A DNA stretch of 64,000 nt from Streptomyces sp. AM 4-1-1 (GTDB taxonomy: Bacteria; Actinomycetota; Actinomycetes; Streptomycetales; Streptomycetaceae). Both the position numbers and the translations under genes were made by a program. The stretch's first letter is position 1; each line of letters opens with the position of its first letter. Of the stretch, positions 50,106 to 59,557 are shown piece after piece. Below the pieces are notes generated by a model. It was not told where the DNA came from and searched no databases. It saw only the letters and a list, made by a program, of their open reading frames with translations. The stretch is taken from contig NZ_CP119145.1 in assembly GCF_029167625.1 (NCBI RefSeq), positions 5,952,001 to 6,016,000 of the forward strand, written 5' to 3'.

Positions 50106-53100
50106 GACCGTTCTTCTCTCGTAGGGAGGGGGGATGCGGGCGGGTCGGACGGCGCGGTCGGCTCCTCGGACGCCCGTGCGGCGCGGGACCTGCGCTGGAA
50201 GGCCCCGATCGCGGCTCCGGCCCGGCGGGGGGCCGGTCGCAGCAGCGGGTTCTCCTCCCAGCTGGGCGGCCTGGGCGCGGCCGACCGGGTGGCGGCCGGG
50301 TCGAGCCGGAGCTCGTCCGCGAGGCTGGCCTGCCTGACCCGGCGCGGGAGCGGGGGCTCCCCGCCGGACCCGGGGACCGTGGACCGGTCCGCCGCGCTCT
50401 CCAGTTCGGCCCGGCCCGGGTGTCCGGCCACCTCCAGCGACGGCTGCGGGGCGTGCGCGTGGGCGGGCTCCTCGTAGCGCGGCGCGGAACCGAACGAGGC
50501 CGGAGGCCCGTAGGACGGCCGGTCGTCGTCGGCCGCCACCGGATAGGACCCGGTGTACGGCTCGTTGTACGGCTCCGACGACGTGTACGGACTGTCGGAG
50601 CCGGGGAACGTCTCCTCGGACCCGGGGTACTGGCCCTGGGACGTCAGGTACGGCCGCTCCGGTACCGGGTACTGGCCCTCAGCTGTCATGTACGGCTGCT
50701 CCTGGTCGGCGTACGGACCGTCGGCGGTCGCGTACGGGGTCTCGGAGGTGGCGTACGGGTCCTCCTGCCGGCCGTGGTACGAGGCCCCGGAGTCGGCGTA
50801 CGTGTCCTCGGAACGGCTGTACGCGTCCCCGGCCGCCGGGTACGGGCCGTCGTCGGAGGCGGGGTAGCGCTGGTCCGGCTCCTGCTGCTGGTACGGCCGG
50901 TCCGGCTCCCGGTATGCCTGGTCCGGTTCCTGGTACGACCGGTCGGACTCCTGGTACGGCTGGTCCGGCGCGGTGTACGTCGCCGTGGACCGCTGCGACG
51001 AGGACTGCTGCTGGGACGAACGGTCGGGCTGGATCAGCGTGGTGACGTCGGCCAGCGCCTGTCCCTGGACGCGGGTGGGCAGCTCGCCCGGCTCCGAGGG
51101 CGCGGAGCCGCCGGACGCCTTGCCGGACCTGGGCCCGGAGCGCGACGGCCCACCGGCCGACGACGTGTCCGCCGCGGCCATCGCCGGGACGGCCACCGGG
51201 CGCCCGTGCGGTTCGGGAACAGTCAGCTCGTCGGGGACGAGCACGACGACCCTGGTGCCGCCGAAGGCCGACTGCCGGAACTCGACGCGCAGACCGTACT
51301 GGTCCGCGAGGCGGGCGATCACGTACAGACCGAGACGGATGTCCTCGGAGTGCGCGAGCACGTCCATCCGGGGCGGGCGGCTCATCAGCTCGTTGGCCTC
51401 GGCCAGCTGGTCCTCCTCCATCCCGAGCCCGCGGTCCTCGACCTCGATGGCCAGACCGCGGCTCACCTTGGCGGCCCGCACCTCGACCGGGCTCGGCGGC
51501 CTGGAGAACGTGAGCGCGTTCTCGATCAGCTCGGCGAGCACGTGGGAGACGGGACCGACGGCCCGTTCCGACAGCCAGGGGGCGCCGTCCAGGTCGAGCA
51601 CCACCCGGCGGTAGTCCTGCACCTCGCCCTGGGCGGAGCGCATCACGTCGAGCAGCGGGACCGGCTTGCGCCACTTCCGGTGCGGTGAGCCACCGGACAG
51701 GATCACCAGGTTCTCCTCGTACCGCCGCAGACGGGCGGTGAGGTGGTCCAGGTCGAAGAGGCCGTCGAGGACCTCGGGGTCCTCGTGCTTGCGCTCCAGC
51801 TCGTCCAGCTTCTTCAGCTGCTGACCGATCAGCTGCTGGGTGCGGCGCGCGATGCGCTGGAGCAGCCGTTCGAAGCCGCGGTGCTGGTCGGCCTGCTTGA
51901 CCGCGGCCTGGAGGGCGCTGGTGCGCGCCAGGTTCAGCGCGTCGCCGAGCTGGGTCAGCTCGTCGGCCTTGCCGCCCCGCTTGTCGCTCTCGATCGCGCG
52001 GGCCTCGGCCGCGACGTCGATCCGTTCGCCCTGGCCGAGCCGTTCGACGACGTCGGGGAGGGTCTTCTCCAGCTCCTCGGCCCGCTCCTGGAGACGGCGG
52101 ATGCGCCGGCGGAGGTTACGGGTGAGGCGCCAGGTCGTCAGGATGACGGCGATGACCGCGACCAGGCCGACCACGGTGGTCAGCACCATCTTGAGCAGCA
52201 GGGAGATGACGCTTCCCTTGCCGTTCTCCACGACCAGGTCGGTGCGGTGCTCCAGCAGCTTCACGAGCTGGGGGGTGAGCTGGTCCATCGCCGTGCGCCA
52301 GGTCTCCTGCTTCACGCCGACCGGGACGAAGCCCGACGAGTCGGGCTCGACCGGGCGCAGGACCTTCTCCTCCGCCTTCGTCTTCGCCTTCCACGCCGGA
52401 CCGTTGACGATCTCCTCCCACATCGCCTTCTCGTCGGAAGGGAGGTAGGGGACGACCTTCGTGGAGTACTGGAACGACTGCCCCGAGACGGCCTGCCGGA
52501 TCTCCTGGAGGTCGTCGGTGCTCAGCTCGCCCTTGGACCAGCCACGGGCCATGAGCGCGTCCGTGCGGGAGATCATCTCCTTGGTCCAGAACAGGTCGAC
52601 GAGCGGCTGGGAGAGGGTCGTCACCTTGCCGTTGTCGACGTGGCTGAGCGCCGTGAACAGCTTGAGGTCGACGGCGATCAGGTCGGTGTAGTAGCGGTAC
52701 ACCGCTTGCTGCTGCTTGTTGTCACCCTCGTCCACCAGGGTGCGCTGCGCGGGGAGTTGGTTGATCGCGTCGCGGGCCTGACTGACCGCGTCCTTCACCT
52801 CCGACGGGGCGTCGTCCGCGGTGACGCCGGAGAGCGACTGGAAGGTCTTGATCGCCTCGTCCGTGAGCGCGCGCTGCTTGTCCAGCTCTTCGGTGGTGCC
52901 TCCGGGGCGGGCGAGAGCGTCCGCGCTGAGGCGGCGCTCCTCCTGCAGGTTGTAATACACGATGTTGGACGGTTGGCCGGCTTGCTGGGCCAACTGTCCC
53001 TGGGCTGCCTGGCGTTGGAAGTCGAGCAGAGTCTGACCACTGGTGACTGCCCAGAGGGCTGCCAGTGCGACACCGGGGACGATGGCCAGTACGAGCAGGG

Positions 53101-53116
53101 CTGTCCGCAGCGACAT
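50102..53116 (-). CDS. Conservon 3 CvnA: large kinase-like sensor with Tyr-heptad tail
   Basis: 1004 residues. TM1 (about 5-26), an extracellular helical nitrate/nitrite-type sensor region (about 30-300), TM2 (302-328), a HAMP-like linker, a DH box (FDLDHLTARLRRYEEN, H458), and HATPase with N-box AELIENALTFSRP (528-540), EDRGLGMEE and LGLYVIARL. Residues 714-881 hold about 23 Tyr, mostly every seven residues (Y788, 795, 802, 809, 816, 823, 830, F837, Y844) with Pro or Gln before the Tyr. The final 120 residues are Pro/Arg/Ala-rich. It should sense an external signal and pass it to CvnB-C-D. Confidence 0.93.
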   Translation of the reverse strand: MSLRTALLVLAIVPGVALAALWAVTSGQTLLDFQRQAAQGQLAQQAGQPSNIVYYNLQEERRLSADALARPGGTTEELDKQRALTDEAIKTFQSLSGVTADDAPSEVKDAVSQARDAINQLPAQRTLVDEGDNKQQQAVYRYYTDLIAVDLKLFTALSHVDNGKVTTLSQPLVDLFWTKEMISRTDALMARGWSKGELSTDDLQEIRQAVSGQSFQYSTKVVPYLPSDEKAMWEEIVNGPAWKAKTKAEEKVLRPVEPDSSGFVPVGVKQETWRTAMDQLTPQLVKLLEHRTDLVVENGKGSVISLLLKMVLTTVVGLVAVIAVILTTWRLTRNLRRRIRRLQERAEELEKTLPDVVERLGQGERIDVAAEARAIESDKRGGKADELTQLGDALNLARTSALQAAVKQADQHRGFERLLQRIARRTQQLIGQQLKKLDELERKHEDPEVLDGLFDLDHLTARLRRYEENLVILSGGSPHRKWRKPVPLLDVMRSAQGEVQDYRRVVLDLDGAPWLSERAVGPVSHVLAELIENALTFSRPPSPVEVRAAKVSRGLAIEVEDRGLGMEEDQLAEANELMSRPPRMDVLAHSEDIRLGLYVIARLADQYGLRVEFRQSAFGGTRVVVLVPDELTVPEPHGRPVAVPAMAAADTSSAGGPSRSGPRSGKASGGSAPSEPGELPTRVQGQALADVTTLIQPDRSSQQQSSSQRSTATYTAPDQPYQESDRSYQEPDQAYREPDRPYQQQEPDQRYPASDDGPYPAAGDAYSRSEDTYADSGASYHGRQEDPYATSETPYATADGPYADQEQPYMTAEGQYPVPERPYLTSQGQYPGSEETFPGSDSPYTSSEPYNEPYTGSYPVAADDDRPSYGPPASFGSAPRYEEPAHAHAPQPSLEVAGHPGRAELESAADRSTVPGSGGEPPLPRRVRQASLADELRLDPAATRSAAPRPPSWEENPLLRPAPRRAGAAIGAFQRRSRAARASEEPTAPSDPPASPLPTREERS
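50474..50977 (-). repeat. 21-bp degenerate coding repeat in cvnA3
   Basis: On the plus strand a GTACGG or GTACGx hexamer recurs about every 21 bp (clearest at 50690-50860). It encodes the heptads with Tyr in a fixed place. The sequence between hexamers varies freely while frame and spacing persist, which suggests selection for the aromatic spacing. Confidence 0.8.
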
Positions 53117-53937
53117 TTTGGTCGAGTCGGTCCGCCGTGACGCGCGCGTGCGCAGGGCATGCTCCTTGACGTGGTGCCAGTCTCACGACTGATCAAATCC
53201 GTTTAGAACTTCGACAGATAGATATTAGTCACACTGCAAATAGAGATCGAAAGCGGGCCCAGGCGCACAACACCGGTCACCCGCAAGGACTCCACACCTG
53301 TTCCTCCCCATAAGGGCACAACTCGCCCCGGCGAGCCGCCTTGCCGTACTCGCCCCGGTCGGGTATTCGACGTCCGGCGTGCGGTGAGGTGCCGTGACCG
53401 GGGCAGCGAACGGGTCGGCGGACGGGGTCGGTGCCGGAGACTCCACCGCCCGGTCGACCGGCCCGGGCGATCCGACCCGGATCGCTCCGTGTGACCGCCC
53501 CCCGGACGGGGCACGCGCCCCTCTGCGGTCGACCGGCCGACCGGTCGACCGACCGGCTGTGCCCGGTGACCGGTCCCGGGGGCGAACCCGGGACGGAACG
53601 ACGCGAGGAACGGTGCGAGGGGCGGGGCGATGCGGGTGAGCGGTACGACACGGGCGGAGCGAGCGGCACACCCCCGCGCGGCGCGCCGGACGGGTGAATC
53701 GGTTCGGGCGATATATCTGTATTCGGTGCCCATCATTCGCGCTGTCCTCGCCAGGCCGGGGGCGCCTGTTCCGGCCCCGGCCGGGACGACGGCCCGGGCC
53801 GGGACGACGACCCGGGCCCCGGCCGGCAGGTCCGGCAGGTCCGCTCCGGCCGGGAGTCCGGCCCCGGCCGGGGGATTCGCTCCGGCTCCGACCAGGACGC
53901 TCCGCCCGTTTCCCGCCGGGACAGGCGTCGGAGCCGT
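53117..53937. other. 821-bp divergent region between conservon 3 and the Mrp operon
   Basis: No supportable gene; overlapping stop-free frames are Arg/Pro/Gly-rich. An AT-rich patch at 53195-53250 (GACAGATAGATATTAGTCACAC) is the likely cvnA3 promoter. A second patch at 53708-53730 (GCGATATATCTGTATTCGG) may serve the Mrp operon. GTCGACCGGCCGACCGGTCG-type direct/inverted repeats lie near 53527-53560. Confidence 0.55.
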
Positions 53938-56829
53938 ATGACCGCGCTCGTCCTCTGCCACTTCGTCCTCGCCGCCTTCGCGGGCCCGCTCGTCCGGCGG
54001 CTCGGCAGGCGTGCCTTCGTCGTGCTCGCGCTGCCACCGGCCGCCACCACCGTCTGGGCGGTCACCCAGTGGGGCAGCGCGGCGTCCGGCTCGGCCCTCA
54101 CCTGGTCATGGCGGTGGATGCCGGCGTACGGCGTCTCCGTCGACCTGCGCCTGGACGCGCTCGCCGAGCTCATGGTGCTGCTCGCGGCGGGCGTCGGCAC
54201 CCTCGTCATGCTCTACTGCGCCTCGTACTTCACCGACGGGACCCCGCAGCTGGCCCGGTTCGCCGGGAACCTGCTCGCCTTCGCGGGCGCCATGCTCGCC
54301 CTCGTCCTGGCCGACGACCTGATCCTGCTCTACGTCTTCTGGGAACTGACCACCGTCTTCTCGTACCTGCTGATCGGGCACGGCAGCGAGCAGAAACAGA
54401 ACCGCAGATCCGCGCTCCAGGCGCTCGTCGTCACCACCCTCGGCGGCCTCGCCATGCTCGTCGGCTTCCTGATCATCGGTCAGGCCGCCGGGACCTACCG
54501 CGTCTCCGCGATCGTCAGCGATCCGCCCGAGGCGACCGCCGCCGTGTCGGTCGCCCTGGTGCTCGTGCTGTGCGGGGCCCTGTCGAAGTCGGCGATCTGG
54601 CCGTTCAGCCTCTGGCTCCCGAACGCGATGGCCGCGCCGACCCCCGTCAGCGCCTATCTGCACGCCGCGGCCATGGTCAAGGCGGGCGTCTATCTGCTGG
54701 CCAGGCTCGGCCCCGGCTTCGCCGACGTCCCCGTCTGGCGTCCCGTCGTCCTCGTGCTCGGCGCCGCGACCATGCTGCTCGGCGGCTGGCGGGCGCTGCG
54801 CCTAAACGACCTCAAGCTCGTCCTCGCCTACGGCACCGTCAGCCAGCTCGGCTTCATCACCGTCCTCGCGGGCGCGGGCAACCGGGACGCCGCCCTCGCC
54901 GCAGCCGTCATGATCCTGGGGCACGCCCTCTTCAAGGCCCCGCTGTTCCTCGTCACCGGCATCGTCGACCACGCCACCGGCACCCGGGACCTGCGCCGTC
55001 TCTCCGGCGTCGGCCGGGCACTGCCGTGGGTGTGCGCGGTCGCGGTGACCGCCGCCGCCTCCATGGCCGCACTGCCCCCGCTGCTCGGCTTCGTGGCGAA
55101 GGAGGCCGCCTTCGAGGCGCTGCTGCACGGGGATCTCGCCGACCGGTGGACGCTCGCCGCCACCGTGGTGGGTTCGGCCCTGACCGTCGCGTACACCGCC
55201 CGGTTCGTCTGGGGCGCCTTCGCCCGGAAACCCGGCGTCGAGAACACCCCGACGCACTGCGTCGGCCCGGCGTTCCTCGCACCCCCGGCCCTGCTGGCCG
55301 TCTGCGGGCTCGCGCTGGGCCCCGGCGTCGGACTGACCGACCGGCTGCTGAGCACGTACGCCGACTCCTTCCCGGCCTCGGAGCACCCGTACCACCTGGC
55401 GCTCTGGCACGGTCTCGGCCCCGCCCTGCTCCTTTCGGCCCTGGCGTGGGCGGGCGGCGCGGTCCTCTTCGCCGGGCGGGCCACCGTGATCCGGCTGTCG
55501 CGGCGGATCGCCTGGCCGACCGCAGACCGGGTCTTCGGTCATCTGCTGCTCGGTCTGGAGCGGGTCGCGCTCCAGATCACCGGTTTCGTCCAGCGCGGCT
55601 CGCTCTCCGTGTACCTCGCCACCAGCCTGCTGGTGATGCTGGGCGGGCAACTGGCGGTGCTCGGCAACGACCGGCCCTGGCACGGAGCGGCGGCGCCGCG
55701 CCTGTGGGACGCGCCGCTCCAGGGCGCGGTGGCCGCGCTCACCTGCGCCGCGGCGCTGTGCTGTCTGACCGTCAGCCGCCGGATGAAGGCCGTCGTGCTG
55801 GCCGGACTGACGGGTTACGGGGCCGCTCTGCTGTTCGTCGTGCAGGGCGCCCCGGACCTGGCGCTCACCCAGTTCTGCGTCGAGACGGTCTCGATGATCG
55901 TGTTCGTGCTGGTGCTGCGCCGGATGCCGGTGCACTTCCAGGAGTCCGTCAGCACCTGGCGGCGGGCCACGCGGGTGCCGGTGGCGCTGGCCGCTGCGAC
56001 CACCCTCGGCGTGGTCGTGTGGGTCTCCGCCGCCGCCCGCACGGCCGATCCGGCGGGTGCGGCCATGGTCGACGAGGTCCGGCACCACGGCCTCAAGGAC
56101 GTCGTCGCCACCATCCTGGTCGACCTGCGCGCCTGGGACACCATGGGGGAGTCCGCGGTGCTGGCCGCCGCGGCGATCGGGGTGACCAGCCTGATCTATC
56201 TGCACCGCCGCAGCGACGGAACCACCCTGCGGGAACAGCCCGGCGGCCGGACGGCCTGGTCGCTCACCGCCCCCGGGGCGAGCGGCGGGCCGCAGGGCGA
56301 CGAGGGAGCGCCCGAGCGCAGCTGGCTCGCGGCCGGCTCGACGCTCGCCCCCGAACACCGGTCGGTCGTCTTCGAGGTGGTCGCCCGGCTGATCTTCCAC
56401 CCGATCCTGGTGCTCTCGCTCTATCTGCTGTTCTGCGCGGAGAACCTGCCGGGCGGCGGTTTCGTGGCCGGGCTCGTCGCGGGCGTCGCCCTGATCACCC
56501 GGTATCTGGCGGGCGGCCGGTTCGAGCTCGCCGAGGCCGCACCGCTCCAGCCGGGGCTCTTCACCGGCCTCGGCCTGACCGTCTCGACCGGTGTCGCCCT
56601 GCTCGGCCTCGTCGACGGAACGGTCCTCCACGCCTGGACCTTCCACGGACATCTGCCGGTGATCGGCGACTACCACCTCGGCACCCCGGTCATCTTCGAC
56701 TTCGGTGTCTATCTGCTGGTCCTCGGCGTGGTCCTGGACATCGTCCGGGCGCTGGGCGCCAAGGTCGACCGGCAGATCGAACGGGCGGCGGCCGAACTCG
56801 CCTCCGCCCCGGGAGGCGGACGCTCATGA
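53938..56829 (+). CDS. mrpA: Mrp Na+/H+ antiporter subunit A (fused A/B)
   Basis: 963 residues, multi-spanning. The N-terminal two-thirds is a NuoL-like proton channel (ALSKSAIWPFSLWLPNAMAAPTPVSAYLHAAAMVKAGVYLLAR with conserved Lys; GHALFKAPLFLVTGIVDH). The C-terminal 170 residues carry the MnhB-type domain (FHPILVLSLYLLFCAENLPGGGFVAGLVAG), so no separate mrpB exists. It forms the ion-translocating core with MrpD. GGAG just precedes ATG 53938. ATGA overlap with mrpC; six genes C-G follow without gaps. Confidence 0.95.
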   Translation: MTALVLCHFVLAAFAGPLVRRLGRRAFVVLALPPAATTVWAVTQWGSAASGSALTWSWRWMPAYGVSVDLRLDALAELMVLLAAGVGTLVMLYCASYFTDGTPQLARFAGNLLAFAGAMLALVLADDLILLYVFWELTTVFSYLLIGHGSEQKQNRRSALQALVVTTLGGLAMLVGFLIIGQAAGTYRVSAIVSDPPEATAAVSVALVLVLCGALSKSAIWPFSLWLPNAMAAPTPVSAYLHAAAMVKAGVYLLARLGPGFADVPVWRPVVLVLGAATMLLGGWRALRLNDLKLVLAYGTVSQLGFITVLAGAGNRDAALAAAVMILGHALFKAPLFLVTGIVDHATGTRDLRRLSGVGRALPWVCAVAVTAAASMAALPPLLGFVAKEAAFEALLHGDLADRWTLAATVVGSALTVAYTARFVWGAFARKPGVENTPTHCVGPAFLAPPALLAVCGLALGPGVGLTDRLLSTYADSFPASEHPYHLALWHGLGPALLLSALAWAGGAVLFAGRATVIRLSRRIAWPTADRVFGHLLLGLERVALQITGFVQRGSLSVYLATSLLVMLGGQLAVLGNDRPWHGAAAPRLWDAPLQGAVAALTCAAALCCLTVSRRMKAVVLAGLTGYGAALLFVVQGAPDLALTQFCVETVSMIVFVLVLRRMPVHFQESVSTWRRATRVPVALAAATTLGVVVWVSAAARTADPAGAAMVDEVRHHGLKDVVATILVDLRAWDTMGESAVLAAAAIGVTSLIYLHRRSDGTTLREQPGGRTAWSLTAPGASGGPQGDEGAPERSWLAAGSTLAPEHRSVVFEVVARLIFHPILVLSLYLLFCAENLPGGGFVAGLVAGVALITRYLAGGRFELAEAAPLQPGLFTGLGLTVSTGVALLGLVDGTVLHAWTFHGHLPVIGDYHLGTPVIFDFGVYLLVLGVVLDIVRALGAKVDRQIERAAAELASAPGGGRS

Positions 56830-57905
56830 CGGTCAGCGCCTCGCTCCTCGCCACGGCCACCGTGCTCTGCGCGGTCGGCGGCATCCTGATGCTCACCCGG
56901 CCACTCACCCGCATCCTCCTCGGCGCGGTGATCGCGAGCAACGGCATCAACCTGCTCCTCCTCGCCGCCACGGGCGTCGCGGGGGAGGCGCCGCTGCTCT
57001 ACCCCGGCGTACCGCTCCGGAAGATCACCGACCCGCTGCCGCAGGCCATCACGCTCACGGCGATCGTCATCACCCTGGCCACCACGGCGTTCCTGCTCGC
57101 CATGGCCTATCGCAGCCACCAGCTGACCGGCACCGACGAGGTCCATGACGACCTGGAGGACCGGCGCATCGTGCTGCGTTCGGAGGTACGGGACGAGCGG
57201 GACGAACTGCGCGAGCAGTACCGCTCCGAGTCCGACGTCACGGAGAAGCAGCGTGCCCGCTACCGGCGCGAACGCCACCGCCTCCGCGCCAGGCTCCGCG
57301 CGGACCGCGCCTTCCAGGCACGCGGACGGGACGCCTCGGGGAACCTCTGGCACGACGTGCTCGGGGCGGACCCGGAGGACTACGAGCGGGCGGCGGCCGA
57401 AGCCGCGAGGAGCGGGAACGGGCGAACGGACACGGACACGGACAGGCACGGGGAGAGGGACGGGGACAGGGTTACGGATACGGATACGGATGTGTCCGGG
57501 GACACCGGGCGCGAGGCCGAGGCCGGGCCCGACCCCGACCAGGAACGGGAGCAGGAGACGGACCGGGACCTCACGGAGGGCGCACGCGAGGACGCGGGCC
57601 GAACGGAGGACGCCTCCCGGGACGACACCGGGAACGGCGCCGAGAACCGGTCGGGCGGTGCGCATCCGACGGACCCACCGGCCGCGCCCGATACCGACAC
57701 CGAAGCCGGCTCGGACACCGACACGGGCCCGGACACCGACACAGGGAGAGACACCGGCCCGGACACCAGTACCGACTCCGACGAGGACACCGATACCGGG
57801 ACGGACGAGGTCACGGGTACCGGGACCGAAGAGGACAGGGGTACCGAGACCAGTACCGACGAGGACACCGACACCGACAGCGACAACCGAGGAGACACCA
57901 GGTGA
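56826..57905 (+). CDS. mrpC: Mrp antiporter subunit C with long acidic tail
   Basis: 359 residues versus about 115-190 in most homologues. Residues 1-95 are the NuoK-like three-helix MrpC (ASNGINLLLLAATG, ITDPLPQAITLTAIVITLATTAFLLAMAYR). Residues 105-190 are a charged helical segment (DELREQYRSESDVTEKQRARYRRER). Residues 200-357 are a Thr/Asp/Glu low-complexity tail rich in DTDT and TDxDTD steps. The tail would lie in the cytoplasm and could be a cation-responsive or disordered regulatory arm. GTGA overlap with mrpD. Confidence 0.93.
   Translation: MTVSASLLATATVLCAVGGILMLTRPLTRILLGAVIASNGINLLLLAATGVAGEAPLLYPGVPLRKITDPLPQAITLTAIVITLATTAFLLAMAYRSHQLTGTDEVHDDLEDRRIVLRSEVRDERDELREQYRSESDVTEKQRARYRRERHRLRARLRADRAFQARGRDASGNLWHDVLGADPEDYERAAAEAARSGNGRTDTDTDRHGERDGDRVTDTDTDVSGDTGREAEAGPDPDQEREQETDRDLTEGAREDAGRTEDASRDDTGNGAENRSGGAHPTDPPAAPDTDTEAGSDTDTGPDTDTGRDTGPDTSTDSDEDTDTGTDEVTGTGTEEDRGTETSTDEDTDTDSDNRGDTR
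57426..57896 (+). repeat. Degenerate (GACACG)/(GACACCGA)-type coding repeat in mrpC
   Basis: GACACCGA, GACACGG and similar short steps recur through the tail-coding part, producing DT dipeptides. It is in-frame and imperfect. Length is likely variable between strains. Confidence 0.75.
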
Positions 57906-59557
57906 ACGCCCTCGTCCCGCTGCCGGTGCTGCTGCCACTCTGCGCCACCGGTCTCAGCCTGGCCTTCGGCACCCGCCTCAAGCGCTTCCAGCGCTTCATC
58001 AGCGTCGCCGTGCTCACAGCCGTGCTGGGACTCTCGGTCACCCTGATGATCGGGGCCGACCGGCACGGCCCGCTCACCGTCCACCTGGGCGACTTCGCCC
58101 CGCCGCTGGGCATCACCCTGGTCGCCGACCGGCTGTCCGGGCTGATGCTGACCATCTCCTCGGCCATCACCCTCTGCGTGCTGGTCTACTCCCTGGGCCA
58201 GGGCATGGCCGACCGGGACGAGGAGACCCCGGTGGCGATCTTCCACCCGGCGTACCTCATCCTGGTCGCCGGAGTCTCCTGCACCTTCCTCTCGGGCGAC
58301 CTGGTCAACCTGTTCGTCGGCTTCGAGATCATGCTCGTCGCGAGTTTCGTGCTGCTCACCCTCGGTGGCACCGGCCCACGTGTCCGCGCGGGCTCCACCT
58401 ACGTGATCATCTCGCTCTTCTCGTCGATGCTGTTCCTGACCGCCATCGCCATGACGTACGCGGCCACCGGCACCGCCAACTTCGCCCAGCTCGCCACCCG
58501 GTTGAACGAACTCCCGCTCGGCGTGCAGACGCTGATCCAGGCGATGCTGCTGACCGTCTTCGCCATCAAGGCCGCGGTGTTCCCGCTCGCGGCCTGGCTC
58601 CCCGACTCCTACCCGACCGCGCCCGCCCCGGTGACCGCGGTCTTCGCCGGGCTCCTCACCAAGGTCGGCGTCTACTGCATGCTCCGTACCGAGACACTGC
58701 TCTTCCCCGGCAACCGGCTCGGCGATCTGCTGATGGCCGCCGCGCTGGCCTCGATGCTGATCGGCATCCTCGGCGCGGTCGCCCAGACCGACCTGAAGCG
58801 CCTGCTGTCCTTCACCCTCATCAGCCACATCGGTTACATGATCTTCGGGATCGGCCTCGCCACCCGGGAGGCGTACGGGGGCGCGATCATCTACGTCGTC
58901 CACCACATCACCGTCCAGACGACCCTCTTCCTGGTGGCGGGCCTCCTCGAACGCCGGGACGGCACCACCGAGCTCACCCGGCTCGGCGGAGTCGCCAAGG
59001 CAGCCCCGCTGCTCGCCGTCCTCTTCTTCGTACCGGCCATGAACCTGGCCGGTATCCCACCGCTGTCCGGGTTCATCGGAAAGCTCGGTCTGATGCGGGC
59101 CGGTGTCGCCGACGGCGGTGTGTGGGCGTGGCTCCTGGTCACGGGCTCCGCGGTGGCGAGCCTGCTCACGCTGTACGTGATGGCCAAGGTCTGGAACCTG
59201 GCGTTCTGGCGGGCGGCACCGCCCGACCGGGCCGAGACCGGCACCGTGCTGGAGTCGGACGACGACAGCGACGACGGCGACGAGGAGCCGGGCGCGGACA
59301 GGATGCCCGGTACCGGCGACGAGGAGATCCCGCCCAGGCACCGCCCGGCGGGCCGCGCCGTGGCCGCCACCCTCACCGGCCGCTCCGTGACCACCACGAA
59401 CCGGCTGCCCCGGACCATGACGGCGGCCACCGGGGCGGCCGTCGCACTCGGTCTGGCCTTCACCGTGCTGGCGGGGCCGCTGACCGCGTTCACCGACCGT
59501 TCCGCGGGCGAACTCCTGGCCCGTACCCCCTACATCGAGGCGGTGCTCGGCCGATGA
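57902..59557 (+). CDS. mrpD: Mrp antiporter subunit D
   Basis: 551 residues, NuoN/M-like proton channel. FVGFEIMLVASFVLLTLGG, FAIKAAVFPLAAWLPDSYPTAPAPVTAVFAGLLTKVGVYCMLR (conserved Lys) and HHITVQTTLFLVAGLLERR are intact. An acidic insert (ESDDDSDDGDEEPG, about 455-470) interrupts the last loop, echoing the acidic MrpC tail. GTGA and ATGA overlaps on both sides. Confidence 0.94.
   Translation: MNALVPLPVLLPLCATGLSLAFGTRLKRFQRFISVAVLTAVLGLSVTLMIGADRHGPLTVHLGDFAPPLGITLVADRLSGLMLTISSAITLCVLVYSLGQGMADRDEETPVAIFHPAYLILVAGVSCTFLSGDLVNLFVGFEIMLVASFVLLTLGGTGPRVRAGSTYVIISLFSSMLFLTAIAMTYAATGTANFAQLATRLNELPLGVQTLIQAMLLTVFAIKAAVFPLAAWLPDSYPTAPAPVTAVFAGLLTKVGVYCMLRTETLLFPGNRLGDLLMAAALASMLIGILGAVAQTDLKRLLSFTLISHIGYMIFGIGLATREAYGGAIIYVVHHITVQTTLFLVAGLLERRDGTTELTRLGGVAKAAPLLAVLFFVPAMNLAGIPPLSGFIGKLGLMRAGVADGGVWAWLLVTGSAVASLLTLYVMAKVWNLAFWRAAPPDRAETGTVLESDDDSDDGDEEPGADRMPGTGDEEIPPRHRPAGRAVAATLTGRSVTTTNRLPRTMTAATGAAVALGLAFTVLAGPLTAFTDRSAGELLARTPYIEAVLGR

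Noticed and set aside
53203..54037. Minus-strand ORFs of 250-270 codons upstream of mrpA
   Set aside because: Arg/Pro/Gly-rich, overlap the mrpA start and the cvnA3 promoter patch, and have no ribosome site.
57380..59341. 653-codon minus-strand ORF opposite mrpC and mrpD
   Set aside because: It is the antisense shadow of the DT-rich tail and of a membrane protein gene; the sense genes are certain by homology and overlap structure.
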